From GCA-001856825 sp021797855 (GTDB lineage: Archaea > Thermoplasmatota > Thermoplasmata > Thermoplasmatales > GCA-001856825): a stretch of DNA of 64,000 bases. Below the pieces are notes generated by a model, which was not told the origin of the DNA, ran no database searches, and saw only the letters and a list, made by a program, of their open reading frames with translations. The position numbers and the translations under genes are program-made. The DNA lies in assembly GCA_027345195.1 (NCBI GenBank), contig DAHWIJ010000033.1, positions 62,001-126,000 of the forward strand, written 5' to 3'. Shown here one piece after another: positions 61,498 to 64,000 of this stretch. Numbering within the stretch: position 1 is the stretch's first letter; each line of letters opens with the position of its first letter.

Positions 61498-61708
61498 TAT
61501 AGTCTCTACGTCCTAATCCATTCCTGTAGTAAAGGTAAGCGTATGCTGTAAGGTATATCGATACCACCCCTACCAGCGATAGCGTGAACAGTTCGAAAGC
61601 CAGATCATCAATGAAAACCACGGGAAAGAGAATATTTAGCTCTATAAAAGCTTTTAAAAGGACCAAGAGGAATAGTTCGCCCTGTGAAAAATCCGCATTC
61701 CAGTCCAT
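61400..61708 (-). CDS. Membrane protein, 5' part of a probably frameshifted gene
   Basis: 102 residues. Two hydrophobic segments (LFLLVLLKAFIELNILFPVV and LFTLSLVGVVSIYLTAYAYL) are followed by a tail of about 33 residues rich in Trp, Arg and Asn that merely shadows the next frame. One shift near 61500 would join both parts into a membrane protein of about 230 residues with seven helices. Either a sequencing error, a recent mutation, or two overlapping genes. Confidence 0.45.
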   Translation of the reverse strand: MDWNADFSQGELFLLVLLKAFIELNILFPVVFIDDLAFELFTLSLVGVVSIYLTAYAYLYYRNGLGRRDYNAAWSLRFGHSWGNYSYNGDIRGDDVASAREL

Positions 61709-61825
61709 CCCCGGATAGGCCAGGGTCTGGCAGTCCCAATATGTATCGGACTTTCCAACAGTTCTTAATATCCAGGATGTTGCTTGTGCCTCGGTCTTCG
61801 TTCCTTATTTTAAGAGTTTCCTCAG

Positions 61826-62011
61826 TTACTTCTTGTCTGCTTCCCTGGTGCTCGTCTTTAGCACAGAATCTATGAAAACTATCTCGTCAGGGGTCCACCA
61901 TTTCTGTACCCCTCCAGCATCCGTGAATTTGTTAAGGAAATCTTAAACATCGCCTTCTTCAACCATCTTGAGTCTAATACAGCCATGGGGAAGTGGTAGG
62001 CGTTCTCCTTT
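61826..62011 (-). pseudogene. C-terminal remnant of an AMP-forming acyl-CoA synthetase
   Basis: Reading the minus strand, KGERLPLPHGCIRLK, then VEEGDV, a stop (61943-61945), DFLNKFTDAGG, KWWTPDEIVFIDSVLKTST and EADKK before a stop at 61826. This matches the last 60 residues of medium-chain-type acyl-CoA synthetases, which end WWxPDxVxFVDSIPKTSTGKxxK; the catalytic GK has become RE. The rest of the gene is absent. It adjoins the integrase remnant. Confidence 0.75.
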
Positions 62012-62689
62012 CTGTACATATCCTTATCAGGGAAGAGCAAAGGAGAGCTCCTGTTCAGATTCTCCCGTGATCCAATCCTCTACCCAAGATACTCGTTCAG
62101 ATACGTTGTTCCCTCCTTTCCAAAAAATGTGAAATACTTGTGCATTCCTCATTTCTTGATTTACCACGATCTGGCATAGAACATTCTCAAAACCTACTGT
62201 CCTTCCAATCACAGATATATCCACAATGTCTGATAATTTCAGCCCGTCCGTCCCTGTGTGGTTGCCGAGTGTTTCGGGCCTGAGACCCGCGAATGCCATG
62301 AGAGATATTGCGACCTTTGTCCTTGGATTCGCGTTCCTGAGAATTGCTGCTAGCTCGCTCCTTTCTGGTATCCTTTCGTTCTCTACCGTAAGGTTCCTGT
62401 TCTCGTTCTTTATGTTAATTTCCAGCCTGATGAGGATTTTATTGAATTTCAAGTAAGATGAAACAGACTTCAGGGAGGTTGAGATGTATGATCCCGCCTT
62501 ACCTTCTTTTTTCATCTTTCTTATCTGGTCCGAGACCTTCTCCTTGAATTTGGCGTAATCATCCGCAGCCTGCTTCAATATGGATCTCGGGTCCTCATGA
62601 AGCCATTCCAGCCAAAGGCCAATGTTTCTCAAATAATAATCAGCGGTAACATCCGACTTGGCCTTCAGGTTCTCATACCAGTCATTCAC
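62012..62689 (-). pseudogene. Truncated, frameshifted archaeal tyrosine recombinase
   Basis: The first frame (62689 down to 62027) gives an N-terminal SAM-like core-binding domain and the start of the catalytic domain with the first Arg (AFAGLRPETLGNHTG near residue 151). After about 62145 the homologous sequence continues one frame over (HKYFTFFGKEGTTYLNEYLG), meets an in-frame TAG at 62080-62082, resumes (NLNRSSPLLFPDKD) and ends. The His-x-x-Arg and Tyr boxes are missing, so it is inactive. Its start lies 98 bases from the 3' end of tRNA-Cys, suggesting a decayed integrated element. Confidence 0.78.
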
Positions 62690-62787
62690 TTACTTGCTTT
62701 TCGACAAGAGTGCCCTATGACGGGTATTCGGATGGATTTGGGTACATAAAGTTTCTTTGTTCAAGTTTTTTCTTACTCAATGGGGTA

Positions 62788-62859
62788 AGGGTAGGTGGGG
62801 ATTCGAACCCCAATAGTCGGGATCTGCAGTCCCGTGCATAGCCACTCTGCCACCTACCC
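62788..62859 (-). tRNA. tRNA-Cys (anticodon GCA)
   Basis: 72 bases on the minus strand: acceptor GGGTAGG/CCTACCC with U73 as expected for Cys, an anticodon arm CGGGA/TCCCG with loop CTGCAGA giving GCA, and T-arm TGGGG/CCCCA with loop TTCGAAT. No intron, no encoded CCA. Its first six bases are the last two codons (Gly, stop) of tgt, so it is probably processed from the tgt transcript. Confidence 0.95.
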
Positions 62860-63933
62860 GGTACTGTCGTTATAAAGTTCAGAGTTATTGAGTTTACTGA
62901 ACTTTTTTGCTATTACCCTCGCCCCTTCTCTATTTTCTCTCACCAGATTCACGAATCTCTTCATGAAATCAAGGTTGTGAACAGTGACTAGGTACTGGAA
63001 CGATGGGTCCTCGTTCTTGTGAAGTTCCCTCAGCATTGACCTATTGTAATTACTGCAAGCTTCACACGAGCATCTAGGTTCTATCGGCTGGAAATCTAGA
63101 ATATGCTTTGCGTTCTTCAAATTTATGGGCCCTTCGCTTGTAAGAGCAAACCCGTGCCTGGCATTCCTGGTGGGATAAGTGGAATCAAATATGCCGATTC
63201 CTGCATCAGAATATTCCACTATCGAAACCGGGTCTCCCACCCCCATGAGGTATACGGGATAATCTCCAGGTATTAGGGGCAGGGTCTTTGACAGAGCCAA
63301 ATCCGTCAGCTCTTTCGGTTCACCTATCTTCAGTCCTCCAATTGCAAATCCGTCAAATTCAAGAGACGTCATCAATCTAGCACTTTCCCTTCTCAGTTCT
63401 GGGTCAAATCCTCCCTGTATTATTCCAAACTTCTTCTGGCCGGGGTTCTTCAAAGAAGAGAATACCTTCCCCCACTCGTATGTCCTCTTTACTGACACTC
63501 TGTACCTACCTTGCTCAGCCCCGTAAGGTGGGCAGTCATCAAGCATCATCGCCACGTCAGACCTTATCTTCCGCTGGATTTCCGAGCTGATCTCTGGTGT
63601 GACCTTTACTGCCTTCCCGGACTTCCTGTCCCTGAACAGTATTCCATCCTCCTCTATCTTCACCAGTTCTTTCCTCAGTATCTGGAATCCCCCTGAGTCC
63701 GTGAAGTAGCTTCCCCTGAAGCCAGTATACCCATTTATCCCCCCGACCTTTTCTAGAATTTCGAGTCCGGGGGAAATTGTCAAATGAACGGAATTTGAGA
63801 TTAGTGCCTCCACCCCTGCTTCGTTTATCTTTTGCATTGGGACAGCTTTTACGAAACCTCTTGTCGCGACAGGCAGGAATAGCGGAAGCTCCAAGCTCCC
63901 CCTGGAAAGATGCAATTCTGAATTCTTGTGCAC
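62854..63933 (-). CDS. tgt: tRNA-guanine transglycosylase (archaeosine/queuine type)
   Basis: 359 residues. FTDSGGFQIL holds the Asp that recognises the base, GIFDSTYPTRNARHG the nucleophile Asp, and CSCEACSNYN with a downstream His the zinc site. DDCPPYGAEQ is nearer archaeal enzymes. It exchanges a guanine in tRNA (G15 in archaea) for preQ0. Canonical archaeal enzymes carry extra C-terminal domains ending in PUA; these are absent here, so they may be encoded elsewhere. The start is GTG, about 25 bases after a TATA box, hence leaderless. Confidence 0.92.
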   Translation of the reverse strand: MHKNSELHLSRGSLELPLFLPVATRGFVKAVPMQKINEAGVEALISNSVHLTISPGLEILEKVGGINGYTGFRGSYFTDSGGFQILRKELVKIEEDGILFRDRKSGKAVKVTPEISSEIQRKIRSDVAMMLDDCPPYGAEQGRYRVSVKRTYEWGKVFSSLKNPGQKKFGIIQGGFDPELRRESARLMTSLEFDGFAIGGLKIGEPKELTDLALSKTLPLIPGDYPVYLMGVGDPVSIVEYSDAGIGIFDSTYPTRNARHGFALTSEGPINLKNAKHILDFQPIEPRCSCEACSNYNRSMLRELHKNEDPSFQYLVTVHNLDFMKRFVNLVRENREGARVIAKKFSKLNNSELYNDSTG

Positions 63934-63950
63934 TTATTCCAGATTCTCTC

Positions 63951-63961
63951 TTAATAAAATA
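63951..63961 (-). promoter_or_regulatory. TATA box of the tgt-tRNA-Cys unit
   Basis: On the minus strand attttattaag ends some 18-28 bases before the GTG at 63933, predicting a transcript that starts at or next to the first codon. Confidence 0.5.
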
Positions 63962-64000
63962 CCTTTACATCCTGCTGACTTCTGAAAAGCATCTCTCACA

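Noticed and set aside
1..64000. CRISPR array or cas genes
   Set aside because: No regularly spaced direct repeats and no Cas-like proteins were seen anywhere in the window.

Overview
The window is archaeal and fits an acidophilic, wall-less member of the Thermoplasmatales or a close relative; the genus cannot be fixed from sequence alone. Evidence: an archaeal thermosome, prefoldin alpha, RadB, FEN-1, archaeal ThiI, type II methionine aminopeptidase and a DNA-repair fusion of a type described from Ferroplasma; a lone 5S rRNA gene away from 16S/23S; a secreted G1 (glutamic) acid peptidase; blue-copper/Rieske/cytochrome b respiratory genes; and many genes whose start codon lies about 25 bases after a TATA box, so many messages are probably leaderless.

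Layout. 1-12.6 kb: a gene leaving the left edge, an MDR dehydrogenase, the ADP-forming acyl-CoA synthetase operon (small protein, acdA, acdB), a cupredoxin, then thermosome, thioredoxin reductase, imidazolonepropionase and a pgk-pfdA-ftsY operon, a regulator and tRNA-Pro(CGG). 12.6-20 kb: G1 peptidase, HSL-type esterase, PaiB-like and ferritin-like proteins, an arsenite-efflux operon (ACR3 then ArsR) and a GltD-like flavoprotein. 20-27 kb: a four-gene respiratory operon (cupredoxin, Rieske, cytochrome b, large membrane protein), an APC permease and a FAH-family enzyme. 27-37 kb: 5S rRNA and a dense block of nucleic-acid genes (HAD phosphatase, radB, fen, tmk; map and yrdC; thiI, rnz, an ATL-endonuclease V fusion and truA). 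37-44.7 kb: SAM methyltransferase, GT4 glycosyltransferase, cystathionine synthase/lyase, thioesterase, and an operon of a saccharopine-dehydrogenase-like enzyme, three SCP2-like proteins and an APC permease.

45-55.6 kb is the accessory island of most interest: C69 peptidase, GPH-type sugar transporter, PHP protein, six-hairpin glycosidase-like protein, a nitrilase-superfamily protein with Ser in place of the catalytic Cys, a BadF-type sugar kinase, a SIS-domain sugar isomerase/deaminase, a GH1 glycosidase and a PIG-L deacetylase. Deacetylase, glycosidase, kinase and SIS deaminase are the activities needed for the archaeal amino-sugar (chitobiose-type) route, so I infer an amino-sugar or glycoconjugate utilisation locus.

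55.6-64 kb is partly decayed: a frameshifted IS256-family transposase, small membrane proteins, a DUF47-PiT phosphate pair, an apparently frameshifted membrane gene, and remnants of an acyl-CoA synthetase and a tyrosine recombinase next to tRNA-Cys, whose 5' end overlaps the stop codon of tgt. No CRISPR array was seen.
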